From positions 67,001-131,000 of the forward strand of contig CANTFL010001477.1 of assembly GCA_947650285.1 (NCBI GenBank): 64,000 bases of DNA, given 5' to 3'. Made by a program: the position numbers and the translations under genes. The notes under the pieces are model-generated. The model had not been told where the DNA came from and ran no database searches. It saw only the letters and a program-made list of their open reading frames with translations. The first letter of the stretch is position 1. Each line of letters begins with the position of its first letter. The DNA is from Hyaloperonospora brassicae. Its lineage: Eukaryota > Oomycota > Peronosporomycetes > Peronosporales > Peronosporaceae. This document shows, piece after piece, positions 34,991 to 46,351 of the stretch.

Positions 34991-37503
34991 TCAATCATCG
35001 TCGTCGTCGCCGCGCAATTTTCTAGCTGCCGAGCGAATCGATTTGCGAGCTACGGGCTCCTTGATGCCCACGAAATTCAAATCTTCCATTTCAATACCAG
35101 TCTGTACGTGCAGGAAAAAAGTGAGCACAACGACGATGAAGCACAATGCAGCAACAAACAAAAGTAGCGCACCTCGCGAATGAAGTCGAGTGTGTCGAAG
35201 CCTTTTGCTTTCAGCATGCGCGTATACCGCTGGAAGCCGATCTGCTTGAGCCACATGTAGACTTCATCCAGACAGTCCTCTTCCGTCTCGGGCAATTCTG
35301 GCGGTACACCAAATTTCGCAGCGCTACTCCGGCGCCTTGGCTTCGGCAAAGCTGTAGCATCCGATGCGACACTTGGCCGCCTGGACAGCTCTTGGACCGG
35401 TAGATGCAGTGTATGAGCTCTGTTTCGACTGGGCCGACTCGGGCTACTGCTACTTGCGCTTGCTTCGGTCGTGCTGCCATTAGCCACGTCGTGGTCACGC
35501 GCATGGAGGTCGTTAGCGTAGTCGATGGCTTGGTTTATAAGCTCGGTCCACAGGTCAAGATCACGCTTCGACAGAGCTCGGAGCTCGCGTTTGATCTTCC
35601 AGTTGTTGTCGATCACATTGAACTGCAGGTCAGGCATCTCCGTCGTTTTCCAGATTCGACACCCACACAGTGACAGCGATGAGGTAGATGGCAGCGTGTG
35701 ACGCCTCCCCACATGATACTGCTGCTGCCCACGCGGTAGAACGTCCATGTAGCGTAGCTGGTCGTGATCGATAATGAACCACTTCTCCATCCACGAACGC
35801 TTCCCGCGGCGGCTGCGCTTGAGCATCACTCCTTCATGGTGAGGACCTCGAGAGATGGACTGTACTGACGTGTGACATTCAACACCCTTGTCCTCCAGCA
35901 ATCGCTTGCCGATGCCTTGCAAACGCACACTGCCCTTGTTTTCGCCCACCTTCGTGCTCATTGTGCCCCGACAACCGTTTTCCTGCAGCTTGAGGCTGCT
36001 GCACTCGACCTCTTCCTCGTCAGTTCCCTCCCCCTCCTCTTCGTTGTCCTCATCCTCGCACTCGCCTTCGCTCTCACCATCATCATCCTCACTATAGTAA
36101 GCATCATCGTCCTCTTTAGTTTGTAGCTCACGGTCATCAGGCGTGAACGGAACTAGGTCGACAACGCCTCGAGGTATGCTGCTGGTGTCTTGCAGCACAC
36201 GTTCGAGCGTTCGCACGATAGTCGCTATGTTTGGCCGCTCACTCGGTTCGAATGACACACACTTTTCCGCGAGGGCTGCAAGCGCTGGAGGACACGAAGT
36301 CGGAAGAGCTGCACGGAACTCGGATAACGACACCTGGAACTTTTGCTGTGGAAGGCGCATCAAGAAACCATCCGAGTTGGCCACACGGCAGCACGACATC
36401 TCCATGAGCACGACGCCGAAACTGAAAATGTCCACGCTCTGGTCGTAGTCCTCGTTCAAGAACATCTCTGGCGCCATGTATGCGTCCGTGCCGCAATATG
36501 ATTTACGATTCTCTTGACTAGCATTGACATCAGCTCCTCCGTGTGTGACAGCCTCGACAGGTTCGATCTTAATCGCGAAGCCAAAGTCACAGAGCTTGGC
36601 ACGGTACTGGTCATCCAGCAAAATGTTCGACGACTTGATGTCGCGGTGCACAAAGTGTCGCTGCTGCAGATACTCGATACCCTGTGCCGTATCTAGTGCC
36701 ATCCGTGCCATCGCGTGCCAGCCAATGTGCGTCATCTTTTCACTACGAATAGCCTTGAGCAACAAGTCGGCGTCTCCGTTGGACAAGTACTCGCTCAAGA
36801 TCCACACTTGCTTGCCACGGACGTCGTTTGCAGCTCCTGTAAACCGCAACAGTCTCGGATGGTGCAGCAGCCGCAGCATCTCCACTTCCCGCATGACAAA
36901 CACCGGCACCTTCCCCTCGGCGTCTTTCGGCTGGCACTTGACCGCCACGTGCTGTCCGCGGTACTCGCCCATGTAGACGATTGAGAACGCCCCTCTGCCG
37001 ATCTCCCGCCCCAGTTTCACAGCTGCTGGCTCGACGTCAAACACCATCGACACGTCCCGAGTCTCGTGCGCCACCTCGTCGTCGCTCGTCCGTCGCGTCT
37101 GTGCCCGCAGACACTCGTCGTCCTCGTCTTCGTCTTCAACTCGTCGTGTAACCTGTTGCTGCACCTTTTTCGGTGCGTGCACCAGCTCTTGACTCGGCAG
37201 ACGAGCGCGACAAGGGGAACGCGACCGAGCCGTCTGAGTCTGAGTCCCCTCGAGTTGGGACTTGAACACTGCGAGCGGCGACGTGAGCGGCACGGGACGG
37301 CGCTGTACGTACTCTCCCGCGAGCAGCACCTGCTGCGGCGCACTCGACCGCGTGCTGTTGTTAGTAGCGGCGTTTGCATTGCTATGGCTGTGGCTGTGGC
37401 TGTGGCTGTGGCCGTCGCTGTCCATTGGGGACCGCCGGTGGTGCCCCGTCACGGCCGACGTGTCGTTCGTGCAGCACGTGGCGGCGAAGCAGCGGCTCAG
37501 CAT
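34991..37503 (-). CDS. protein kinase (TKL-like) with PH and SAM domains
   Basis: The model is complement(join(34991..35101,35173..37503)), 813 aa. The intron is 71 bp (GTGCGC...ACAG), and splicing completes the SAM domain (DFIREV-TGIEMEDLNFVGIK). The N-terminus carries a His-Ser repeat coded by a hexanucleotide repeat (about 31-41). The kinase domain (about 163-438) has a Gly-rich loop GRGAFSIVYMG, VAVK (K189), HRDIKSSNILL, DFG (306-308) and YMAPEMF, so it is predicted active. Its tyrosine-kinase-like look (HRDIKSSN, GVVLMEM) suggests TKL. Then come a Glu/Asp-rich linker (about 460-510), a PH domain (about 545-655; WMEKWFIIDHDQLRYMD), a Ser/Arg linker, and the SAM domain (about 735-805). The protein ends in five Asp. 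An alternative start lies at 37425. The likely role is membrane-recruited signalling. Confidence 0.9.
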
Positions 37504-38057
37504 ACCCTCTGCGCTGCTGCTGCTGGGCGCCGCTTTGCGCGTGGGGTTCGCCAGCGTAACGACCGCCCCGTCAAATTCGGTGTGCCCAAAAGTGGCCGAC
37601 CACCGGACGCTTTGGGGGGAAATGGGCCCAAAATAATCGCACGGGGAGTGGGGTCGTGCGGTCGTGGGGTGAGTGTATGGACGACTGTATGCACGGAAGT
37701 GGGCAAAAGAGGTCGCTGACGGACGGACGGGCAGACTGACGGACTGACTGGATGACTGACCGACTGACTAATCAATTAATTGATTGATGCACGTGAATAA
37801 ATAAATAGATAAATAGATAGATAGATAAATAGATAGATAGATTGGTATTGATGTATGCATGTATACATGTTTGCATTGGACGATTTAGACGATTGTGCGA
37901 TGGCACGATTTATTGAACCTGTGACTCGACAGGTCGCGTAAAATGTCGTGTAATTCGCTAGCAGCGCGTGATTGGCCGAGTGACGACGCGGTTGACCAGC
38001 CCCGACTGTAACGCATTCGTAGCCAATCGCACGCACGCGGGCACAGACTCGACGACT
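37504..38057. promoter_or_regulatory. divergent promoter region, kinase / mS29 genes
   Basis: This 554 bp lies between divergent start codons and includes a GACG/GACT-type repeat (37715-37770) and an ATAG/ATAA tract (37793-37843). No specific element was identified. Confidence 0.4.
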
Positions 38058-39634
38058 ATGACAATGGCCACGCGCGCGGTGACGAGGGCCATGACCATGC
38101 GGCGCCTGCAGTCTCCGCTGCTTCGTGCACTGTCGACGAGCAGCAACAACACTGGTCTTTCTCTCTCTGCTGCTGCTACTGCTGCTACTGCGGCTGGTTC
38201 GGTGTCGGAGACGACGGACGCGGGGGAGGGTCCAGACGCAGACTTGGGCACACTTGCGAGTGTACCCATTGCACAGGTACTTGTTGTTTGGATGCACGCA
38301 CACAAAATGCCCTTTTTCCCAACTGCGAAGAAGAAGGTCTGAACACTGATGACGTTAGCACTGCAATGTGCGGCACTGTATGCATTAGGCGACGGAGGCC
38401 GATCGGCTCAAGTTCTTTGCGTTTGCAAAGGAGCAGCTGGACGAGCTCTTCCCTGAAGGTGTTGGCCGCCGCATGGAATACACGTTTGACCTCGTGGGCC
38501 ACCGCCACATTATGCTGCGTGACACGACGCTGCAGATTATATCGACTATGAAGGGTACGCTACTTGCCTTACTGTGCGAAGCGGTTTGTTTGTGCATCTT
38601 GTTCCGTTGTTTGTAGACTGATGCGAGCGTGTGTGCGTACGTGTCCGTAGACTGGGAGACGACAGCCAAGGACAGCGATGCCGTCGGTGCGTTTCTGATC
38701 GATGGGGAGCGCGGTGCAGGCAAGAGCTTTGCTCTGCACCAGATTGTGCAATTCGCGCGCGAGAGCAAGTGGGTCGTGCTCTACATTCCAAACCCACGGT
38801 CGTGGTGCCACGAGGCTCCGTATGTGATGCAGTCGCCGTATCAGGAGGGCAAGTTTGATATCGACGTCTACGGCGTGGACTTGCTGCAGAAGTTTTTGCA
38901 CTGTCACGGCGAGCAGCTGCGGTCGATCCCGCTGCGTGGCAAGTACGCTGACCGTTACTACAGCACGGATAAGCACAAAGCCAAGCCGAAAGGCACCGCG
39001 GACCTCGCGGATACGTCCCTGACGCTGCGTGATGTGGTTGTGTGCGGTATCCGGGACGAAGAGCTGGCGTGCCAAGCCGTGTGCGATCTAAAACACGAGC
39101 TCGCGCAGACGGAGGAGTTTCCTGTGCTGATCGCCATCGACGACTACAACACGTGGTTCCAGCCGACTGTGTTCGGCTACGAAGGAAAGGACGTCGCGGC
39201 TGATGATATCTCGGTGATCGCTGCTCTGAAGGACATTGGTGCAAAGGGCTATGACGAGTCGCGCAAGCTGAAGAACGGTCTGTTTGTCGCTGCCACGACT
39301 GAGAACTTTCCCACGAAGGTCCACTTCAAGCAGCAGGTGGACTACCGCAAGATCCGCTCGACCATGCGCACGTACTCGCCCGAGGAACTCGTTGCCATCA
39401 TCTCGTACTACAACCAAATGGGTTTCATGTTCGGTACGTGTGTGGTCCAAGTACTGTCGATGTCGCTCGCTGCTGGCAACACGCAGCGTACGTATCGCGA
39501 TATCTCATGTGGTTGTGTGTCGGTGATGTGTGTCATGACTTGCAGGCGACCCCACGGACTCGGAACTGGCGTATTTCCGGCTCATGACCAAGTCGCTCCC
39601 GCTTCACGTGTTTGATCGGGCGTCCATTTCGTAG
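38058..39634 (+). CDS. DAP3: mitochondrial small ribosomal subunit protein mS29 (DAP3)
   Basis: mS29 is a GTP-binding protein of the mitoribosomal small subunit head. The model is join(38058..38276,38389..38554,38651..39433,39546..39634), 418 aa. The three introns (112, 96 and 112 bp) have GT/AG ends and frame-consistent joins (SVPIAQ-ATEADRL; IISTMK-DWETTAKD; GFMFG-DPTDSEL). The first 35 residues are Arg-rich with no acids, a typical mitochondrial presequence. The P-loop GERGAGKS sits in a Walker A context and is followed by KWVVLYIPNPRSW. A Walker B-like FPVLIAIDDYNTWF and a sensor-like LFVAATTEN segment follow, as in DAP3. The C-terminus is YFRLMTKSLPLHVFDR. The stop lies 237 bp upstream of the SWI/SNF ATPase start, on the same strand. 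Confidence 0.92.
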
Positions 39635-39870
39635 AGTAGGGACGCCGAGCGACGGCGAGAAAAGCACTTTGTTGGCTGGGGGCAAACGAGCAATACAGAC
39701 ACCGCGAGCGTATCTCGTGCACATGTTTACAGAGTGCGTGTTTGTACCGCATGTGATCCCGACTCGGGCGGGTGTCTGTCGTGACGAACTTGTGTGCACC
39801 ACACGAACGTGTTTGACCTCACTTGGGCTCACCTCGAAGTCTTTGTCCATAGTGAAAGCAAGTGACTTTG

Positions 39871-42800
39871 ATGCCACCCGTTTCATCGGAAAAAACCTCA
39901 ATGGAGTCATCCTCAGCGAGCGCGTCCCCAGCGCCGCGCGTAGCGCTGACGCCGGCAGATGTGAAGAAGCTGATGGACGTGGCGTTGCGCATGCAGCGCG
40001 CGGGTCAGAAGAGCCACCCGAAGTACCAGCAGATTGTTGCGCTGCTGCGCGAGTACCAGCGGCAGCGCCAGCCGCCGCCACCGACTCAGATGTCCCCAGC
40101 GGTAGCAGCGAATCTGATGCCGTCGACTCAGACGCCCGCGCCACTCGACGTGGCGGCGAACCCGTTCCTGCAGCACAAACAACCCACGATTTTTTCGGAA
40201 AAACAGCTGGAATACCTGCATAATCAGATCCGTGCGTACAAAGCGCTGTGTCACTCGATGGATACAGCGATTGCCCAGGCCAAACAAGTGGACGCTGCTG
40301 CGGACAGCACGTCACGAGCAATGGCTCCTCCTCCTGCTGCTGCTGCTGCTCCTACTACGGCTCCTGTTGCTAGTGCTGTGTTTAGTGCTGCTACTGCTGC
40401 TGCTGTAGCTACTGGTCCCGAGGCGGTGGCGACGACGGCCGATCCGGCTGTACTGGAGCTCCTTACGCCAAAGTGGACGCGCGCCGCTCGTAACTTACTG
40501 TACATTGGTCCAAAGTATCTGGATGGAGACCTCATTAATATTGAGCACAAGAGCCAAGCGGGCGTTGGGCCGTACAATATCTGTACGCCGTCGCTCGGAC
40601 TGAACGACGTGGCACTAAAGGTGCGGTTCATGCAGACGTTGCAGCAGTTTCTGACGTCGAGTCTCGAGAAGATGGAGAGTTATCATGGAGAGCTGGATGA
40701 GAACGAGCAACGCACGCTGAGGGATCTGCGCTGTGTGTTGCTGCAGCAAAAGCTGCGCCGTCATGTGGCGAAAGCGCATGCAACGCGGCTGGCGCTGCTA
40801 GGAGAGCCGTCTGCAGTCGATCGTCGGTCGTTTCGACGCCGGCGGCCAGTGTTGCGCGTCGAACTGCAGAGTGACGAGCGGGAGAAGCGCAAGAAATCTG
40901 TCGCGATGGAAAAAAAGCGGCGGGCGGACCATCAAATGTACTTGAAGGCTATACTAAACCACTCGCGCGAGTTTTTTGCGTACCACAAGAATGTAAAGGC
41001 ACAGGTGAGCAAGTTTTCGAAGTCCGTCAAGGCCATAATCGATCAGCGTGCGTCAAAGGCCGAGCGCGAGGAAGACCGTCAAGAGAAACTGCGTCTTAAG
41101 GCACTGAAAGCGAACGATATGGAAGCGTATGGCAAGTTGGTAGCCGAGGCCAAGAATGAGCGCTTGACATACTTGCTGAGCCAGACGAACAGTTATTTGG
41201 ACAGCATCCGTCAATTGGTGCGTCAGCACAAACGAAAGCACCACGTCGTCGATGAGTTCACGGCACGATACGACGCGCACCATGAAGACGGAAAGGATAC
41301 TAGTACCGACGACCAGGACGACGATCTGAATTATCTTGAGATCGCGTCGAAAGGCGAGCTGCCGCGGCAGCCGTTCATGCTTGTCGGTGGTGATCTGAAG
41401 GAGTATCAGCTGCGCGGCTTGCAATGGATGGTTTCTCTGTATGACAACCACTTGAACGGCATCTTGGCCGATGAAATGGGACTGGGTAAGACGATACAGT
41501 CCATTTCGCTGCTCACGTACGTGACAGAAGTCAAACACAATCACGGTCCGTTTCTCGTGGTGGTGCCGCTATCCACTTTGTCGAACTGGGTGAATGAGTT
41601 CAAGAAGTGGGCGCCCGATCTCGTCATTGTGGTGTACAAGGGACCTCCTCAGGTGCGCAAAGACCTCCACAAGCTGGAGATGGCGTCGTGTCAGTTCAAT
41701 GTACTGCTGACAACGTATGAGTACATCATGAAAGACAAGCACGTGCTGCGTAAGTACGACTGGCAGTACATCATTGTGGACGAAGGGCACCGCATGAAAA
41801 ATGCTCAAAGCAAATTTGCCATGACTCTTGGAAGTATGTACACTTCACGTAACCGGCTGCTACTGACGGGCACGCCCTTACAGAATAGCCTACCTGAACT
41901 GTGGGCACTTTTGAACTTCCTACTGCCAACAATTTTCGAGTCTGTGGATACGTTTGAGCAATGGTTTAGTAAGCCGTTTGCCCAGTTCTCCGGCAACGGC
42001 GACTCGAACGAGCTGTCTGACGAAGAGCGCATGCTTGTGATCAACCGGCTGCACCAGGTCTTGCGTCCTTTCCTGCTGCGCCGCGTGAAGGCTTCTGTTC
42101 TTGACCAACTTCCTGACAAAGTGGAGAAGGTGCTGAAATGTGAGCTCTCGGGCTGGCAGAAAATCATGTACCGTCGTATTCAAGAAGGAGGCGCACTTCT
42201 TATGGAAACAACGGATAACACGGGCAAAGCGAAGGGAAAGGCAAAGTACACATCTAAGGGGTTGTCGAATGTGCTTATGCAGCTGCGCAAGGTGTGCAAC
42301 CACCCGTACCTTTTCCAGACCAATGGGTACCAGATTGACTTTGACATCGTGCGTTCATCAGGCAAGTTTGAGCTGCTCGATCGCATGTTGCCGAAGCTGA
42401 AGGCTGCCGGTCACCGCGTGTTGATGTTCAGCCAGATGACGCAGTTGATGCACGTTCTGGAGGACTATTTCAACTACCGTGGCTTCCGTTATCTTCGCCT
42501 AGATGGTTCGACGAGTGCTGACGAACGTGAGCAACGAATGTTCATGTTCAACGCGCCGGACTCGCCCTTCTTTGTCTTCCTCCTGAGTACGCGTGCCGGC
42601 GGTCTCGGATTGAATCTCGCGACAGCAGACACAGTGATTATCTTCGACAGCGATTGGAATCCTGCCATGGACGCGCAGGCTCAGGACCGTGCCCACCGTA
42701 TCGGTCAGAAGAACGAAGTGCGTGTTTTTAGGCTTGTCACGAACAGCCCCGTGGAAGAGAAGATTCTCTCGCGTGCGACAGACAAGATGAATATGAACAA

Positions 42801-43872
42801 TCTTGTCGTGGAAGCCGGCAAGTTCAACAATCGCTCGAAGGAGGCAGAGCGACGCGCGATGCTTGAGAGCCTCATCAAGATGGAGCAAGAGGAAGCAGCG
42901 CACGCCGCTACTGGTGATGATGAAGCTTCGACCGTCCTAATGGATGACGAGATAAACGAAATCATGGCGTTGACGGATGAGGAACTCGCTTTGTATCAAC
43001 GACTAGACTCTGAGCGCGTAAGCCGTGAGGCAAAAGAATGGGACGAGTATTGTCGGCAGTACAATATTCCACACACGCCCCGTTCTCGACTGATGTTGGA
43101 GAACGACGCTCCGGCATGGCTGCGCGAAGCCAACAAAATCATGGAGCACGACATTGCAACGGGAAAGCACGACAAGGATGCTTGGAACTTTGACGTGGAT
43201 GCCGTTTCTGGCAAACCTCGCAAGCGCAAGGAAATGTCGTACCGGGATCAATTTACAGATGCAGAGTTTGTCAAGATGTGTGAGGACGGCGTCGATGATC
43301 AGGCAATGAAGTTGGCGTCGAAGAGTTTTCAGGAAAGCACGCACCGTAAACGGAAACGCGGCGTAGACGAAGATGTTGTGGTCGCTGCTGTCGAGGCTAC
43401 GGGCAATCGTTATGAGGAGGACGAGGCATCGAGGCGTGAGCGCAAGATGCTGTGCTACTACTACCGAAAGATCTATGATGCTGTTGTCAAACTCAAGGAC
43501 CCTACGGGACGCCTACGATCTGATCTGTACGTGGAGAAGCCCTCGACGGTGGACTATCCCGACTATTATACGATCGTGAAGCACCCGATGGACCTGATCA
43601 CCATCAAGGCGCGCCTTGACGATTACTTCTATGCGTCACACGAACAGTTTGAGGGCGACTTTGATCTCATGGTGGGCAATGCCCAGCTCTACAATCACCC
43701 CGACTCGCTGGTTGTCTTTGACGCGCTTGAAATTGACAAGTGCGTGAAGTCGAAGATGAAGCCCCTGCGCCTTAAGACAATGGAGCAGATCGCCATCGCT
43801 TACGAGAAGGCGAAGAAAGACCATAAGCGTCGTGCGAAGAACCGCAAGGAAAAGAAGCGGCGTCACCATTAA
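39871..43872 (+). CDS. SWI/SNF chromatin-remodelling ATPase with bromodomain (BRG1/BRM/Snf2-like)
   Basis: This is the ATP-driven nucleosome remodeller of SWI/SNF complexes. It is a single exon of 1333 aa from ATG 39871 (ATG 39901 is an alternative). Domains in order: QLQ (about 105-140; TIFSEKQLEYLHNQIRAYK); an Ala/Pro-rich linker; HSA (about 300-400); and the SNF2 ATPase (about 500-800) with DEMGLGKT (Walker A), DEGH (motif II) and LTGTPLQN (motif III). The helicase C lobe (about 815-960) has STRAGGLGLNL and QAQDRAHRIGQ. A SnAC-like segment (about 965-1040; KMNMNNLVVEAGKF) and a single C-terminal bromodomain (about 1190-1300) with the acetyl-lysine Asn in AQLYNHPDS complete it. The Lys/Arg-rich tail is a nuclear localisation candidate. 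This full set is diagnostic for the catalytic subunit rather than ISWI or CHD. Confidence 0.95.
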   Translation: MPPVSSEKTSMESSSASASPAPRVALTPADVKKLMDVALRMQRAGQKSHPKYQQIVALLREYQRQRQPPPPTQMSPAVAANLMPSTQTPAPLDVAANPFLQHKQPTIFSEKQLEYLHNQIRAYKALCHSMDTAIAQAKQVDAAADSTSRAMAPPPAAAAAPTTAPVASAVFSAATAAAVATGPEAVATTADPAVLELLTPKWTRAARNLLYIGPKYLDGDLINIEHKSQAGVGPYNICTPSLGLNDVALKVRFMQTLQQFLTSSLEKMESYHGELDENEQRTLRDLRCVLLQQKLRRHVAKAHATRLALLGEPSAVDRRSFRRRRPVLRVELQSDEREKRKKSVAMEKKRRADHQMYLKAILNHSREFFAYHKNVKAQVSKFSKSVKAIIDQRASKAEREEDRQEKLRLKALKANDMEAYGKLVAEAKNERLTYLLSQTNSYLDSIRQLVRQHKRKHHVVDEFTARYDAHHEDGKDTSTDDQDDDLNYLEIASKGELPRQPFMLVGGDLKEYQLRGLQWMVSLYDNHLNGILADEMGLGKTIQSISLLTYVTEVKHNHGPFLVVVPLSTLSNWVNEFKKWAPDLVIVVYKGPPQVRKDLHKLEMASCQFNVLLTTYEYIMKDKHVLRKYDWQYIIVDEGHRMKNAQSKFAMTLGSMYTSRNRLLLTGTPLQNSLPELWALLNFLLPTIFESVDTFEQWFSKPFAQFSGNGDSNELSDEERMLVINRLHQVLRPFLLRRVKASVLDQLPDKVEKVLKCELSGWQKIMYRRIQEGGALLMETTDNTGKAKGKAKYTSKGLSNVLMQLRKVCNHPYLFQTNGYQIDFDIVRSSGKFELLDRMLPKLKAAGHRVLMFSQMTQLMHVLEDYFNYRGFRYLRLDGSTSADEREQRMFMFNAPDSPFFVFLLSTRAGGLGLNLATADTVIIFDSDWNPAMDAQAQDRAHRIGQKNEVRVFRLVTNSPVEEKILSRATDKMNMNNLVVEAGKFNNRSKEAERRAMLESLIKMEQEEAAHAATGDDEASTVLMDDEINEIMALTDEELALYQRLDSERVSREAKEWDEYCRQYNIPHTPRSRLMLENDAPAWLREANKIMEHDIATGKHDKDAWNFDVDAVSGKPRKRKEMSYRDQFTDAEFVKMCEDGVDDQAMKLASKSFQESTHRKRKRGVDEDVVVAAVEATGNRYEEDEASRRERKMLCYYYRKIYDAVVKLKDPTGRLRSDLYVEKPSTVDYPDYYTIVKHPMDLITIKARLDDYFYASHEQFEGDFDLMVGNAQLYNHPDSLVVFDALEIDKCVKSKMKPLRLKTMEQIAIAYEKAKKDHKRRAKNRKEKKRRHH

Positions 43873-43972
43873 GCAATGACGCCCTACGTCACCTGAGGTC
43901 AGTGAGCTTACCGTACAAAATCTATTGACCTCTTTGTCTGTCTGTATCATGCTTTCCATCACGTTTCTCACC

Positions 43973-45170
43973 TCACGTGAAATAACCTGCGTCAATAGCG
44001 TCCGAGCTCGTGGTGCCCTTGTTGTCCAGCACGCCAATGTTTCGGGACGATGCCGCCTCCTTGAACGTCTTGTATGTGCGCTAACAACAGACCAGTGTGC
44101 TACGGTCAGAACACAAGCTACAATTCCGACACGCATTCAGCACGTTCAGCAGACGTGCGTACGTACGTACGTACGTACCTCAAGGTGATCATCAATGGCC
44201 ATGACTGCCGCGAGATTGCCGAACCGGTGACAGTAGTTCGGTGCGCTCCAGACCGTCGAGAACGTTTCTCGAAACAGCACTTGGAATCCCTCCATACACA
44301 ACTGGTGCGCCCGTGCCATGTGTGCGAGCTTGTTTGTGTGCAAGAACTTCTCGACCACGTCTTCGCCGAAAATGTATCCAGCTCCTCGTGGTGACTGTCC
44401 CAACAAACAAACAAACAGCAGCAGTAGCAGCAGCAGCAGCAAGTGCACAAATGAGCTATCGGTCGGTTGACGAGAGCGAGCGAGCGAGACACAAGACACG
44501 ACAAGACACACGACACAGAACCCGACACACGTGTGCGTGGGCGTACCATATGAAAGCCCAAGGTCTTGGCATCTGGGTCGGACCAGACAATGTCGGCAAA
44601 GATCCCGTCGGGAGGGATCTCTTGGAACCGATGGAGCATCCGGAGCTGGTCCAAGTGGTGCAGCGCGGGGCTGAGGCCGCCGTGGAGACACAAGAGGCTG
44701 TCGTCAATGAGCGCTCCAAGCGGGAGGAAGTCAAAGAGGTCCATGAAGCACTTGTAAATGCGCGCGTCGCCGTCGTACTTCTTCATGCACTCGAGCTGGA
44801 AGCCGTAGACCTGCGTCGTCTGCCGCGACTCGTGATTGCCGCGCAAGAGCGTCACGCGGTCGGGATCTTTGGCCTTGAGGACGCACAAGAGCGAAATCGT
44901 CTCGACGCTCATGGCGCCGCGGTCGACAAAGTCCCCGAGAAAGACATAACTCGTCTCGGGCGCTTGACCGGACAACTTGAAGAGCTCGAGGAGGTCGTCG
45001 AACTGGCCGTGGAGGTCGCCGCACACGACGACGGGCGACGCCACGCGCACGACGTTGTCGTCCGTGACCAGCAGGTCCTTGACGCGCTCGCAGAGCGCCA
45101 GCAGCGCGTTGGCTTCGAGGTGTTCGCCGCGCTGGAGCCGCTCGAGATGGCGGCCGTAGTGGGTCGCCAT
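43973..45170 (-). CDS. PP2A-class Ser/Thr phosphatase catalytic subunit (PP4/PP6-like)
   Basis: This is a metal-dependent phosphoprotein phosphatase. The model is complement(join(43973..44068,44179..44394,44547..45170)), 311 aa, with introns of 152 and 110 bp. All PPP signature motifs are present: GDLHGQ (usually GDIHGQ), GDFVDRG, RGNHESR, HGGLSP, WSDP, SPRGAGYIFG, RAHQLCMEG and WSAPNYCHRFGN. The body is as close to PP6 and PP4 as to PP2A, with many private substitutions, so the subtype is uncertain. Oddity: the tail ends ...AIDAGYFT, keeping the Tyr-Phe of the family's YFL end but not the final Leu that carries the carboxymethyl group. The donor of intron 2 lies inside a GTAC repeat, so the last junction deserves checking. 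Confidence 0.9.
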
Positions 45171-46351
45171 AGCTCGAAAGGGGTCGTGTGAAGTAACGCT
45201 AGTGGACGCGTGGGATCGATCGTACCGGAAGACGGTGGCGAGACGGTAGTGGGAGGTTGGGATGTATTAACTTTCGAGAGGCAAATGGAGTTGACGAAAA
45301 TGGGACCGTTGCCATCGTGATGATCGATCGATCGATCGATCGACTGTGGGGTCAAACACGCATTTGTATCGACTTTTCGATACAAAGTCGATCAAGTGTA
45401 CGCTAGAGAGTGTCATTGCGCCAAGTCGAGGGACAAACGATGTGGACCTGATATACATTGACGACAATGACTACGACATGTCGATGATTGATCCTCAATG
45501 CGTGTGCAGGCGGAAGTGTGGTGGCAGAAAGAGGTCTGGCAAAAGTGGTTCTTTGCTTTTTCCGAGCAAGTGCTTGTCATTGATAGACTTACACCGAGTC
45601 GCGCCATGACCGTCTTACAAAACTACGCACGTAACGTCAAAATCGAGTGTGTTGGCGAGCCAAATACCGACGTGACACCATCAAGCAATCGATCACATCA
45701 AGAAATACATCGACTAATTGCAATATACGTCCCTACACAACTAAATCACGCCGTCGCAATGGGAAATACAACCATCCGTGCACCGAAAGGGGTTTGTTGC
45801 CTTATATGGCAGCATACCCGCGTTGTCCGTGCTGCCGCTCCGGCGGTACGCATGTCCCCAGTCTACTTGGTCGCGCCAGCGGTCATGATTGACTCGTAGT
45901 TGGCTTCGGTAGGAGGGTCTCTGACCTCGTTGCCGTCGCCCCTGGCTCTACGGAGCCCTTTAGTTGTCGACCCGATACCCGGGCCGTACTTCTTGTCACA
46001 CTTATCAGTCGTTAGTTATCATAATAATGGACGTACTTGACACCACCACCATCCGTGCACCGATTTGTATAAATCCGAAGCCATTGAAATACATACATAC
46101 ATACATACATACATACATACATACATACATACATACATACATACATACATACATACATACATACGTACATACACACAAAAATAGATCAATCATTTCCACG
46201 CATGCATTCACGACCTGAATCAGATCAGTCTCCGCAACGCCAGTTCTCTCTGCACAATTGCGACACGCCATCGCGCCCTCTCTCCCCTCCATCCATCCCG
46301 TGCACGCCATCGCGCCGCACGCTCTCCTCCGCCCCACGCGGCCCTGCCGTC
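45171..46351. other. divergent intergenic region, phosphatase / SulP genes
   Basis: This 1.18 kb contains a GATC tract (45322-45344), a near-palindrome around 45366-45391, and the long CATA tract listed separately. Open frames of up to 133 codons are not recognisable. Confidence 0.5.
46090..46174. repeat. (CATA)n microsatellite
   Basis: About 18 copies of a tetranucleotide (ACAT/CATA) precede a short CA-rich tail. The tract ends about 180 bp upstream of the SulP transporter ATG, within its likely promoter or 5' UTR. Confidence 0.95.

Noticed and set aside
44241..45191. 316-codon plus-strand open frame over the phosphatase gene
   Set aside because: Antisense to the conserved PPP motifs and crossing an intron; no domain.
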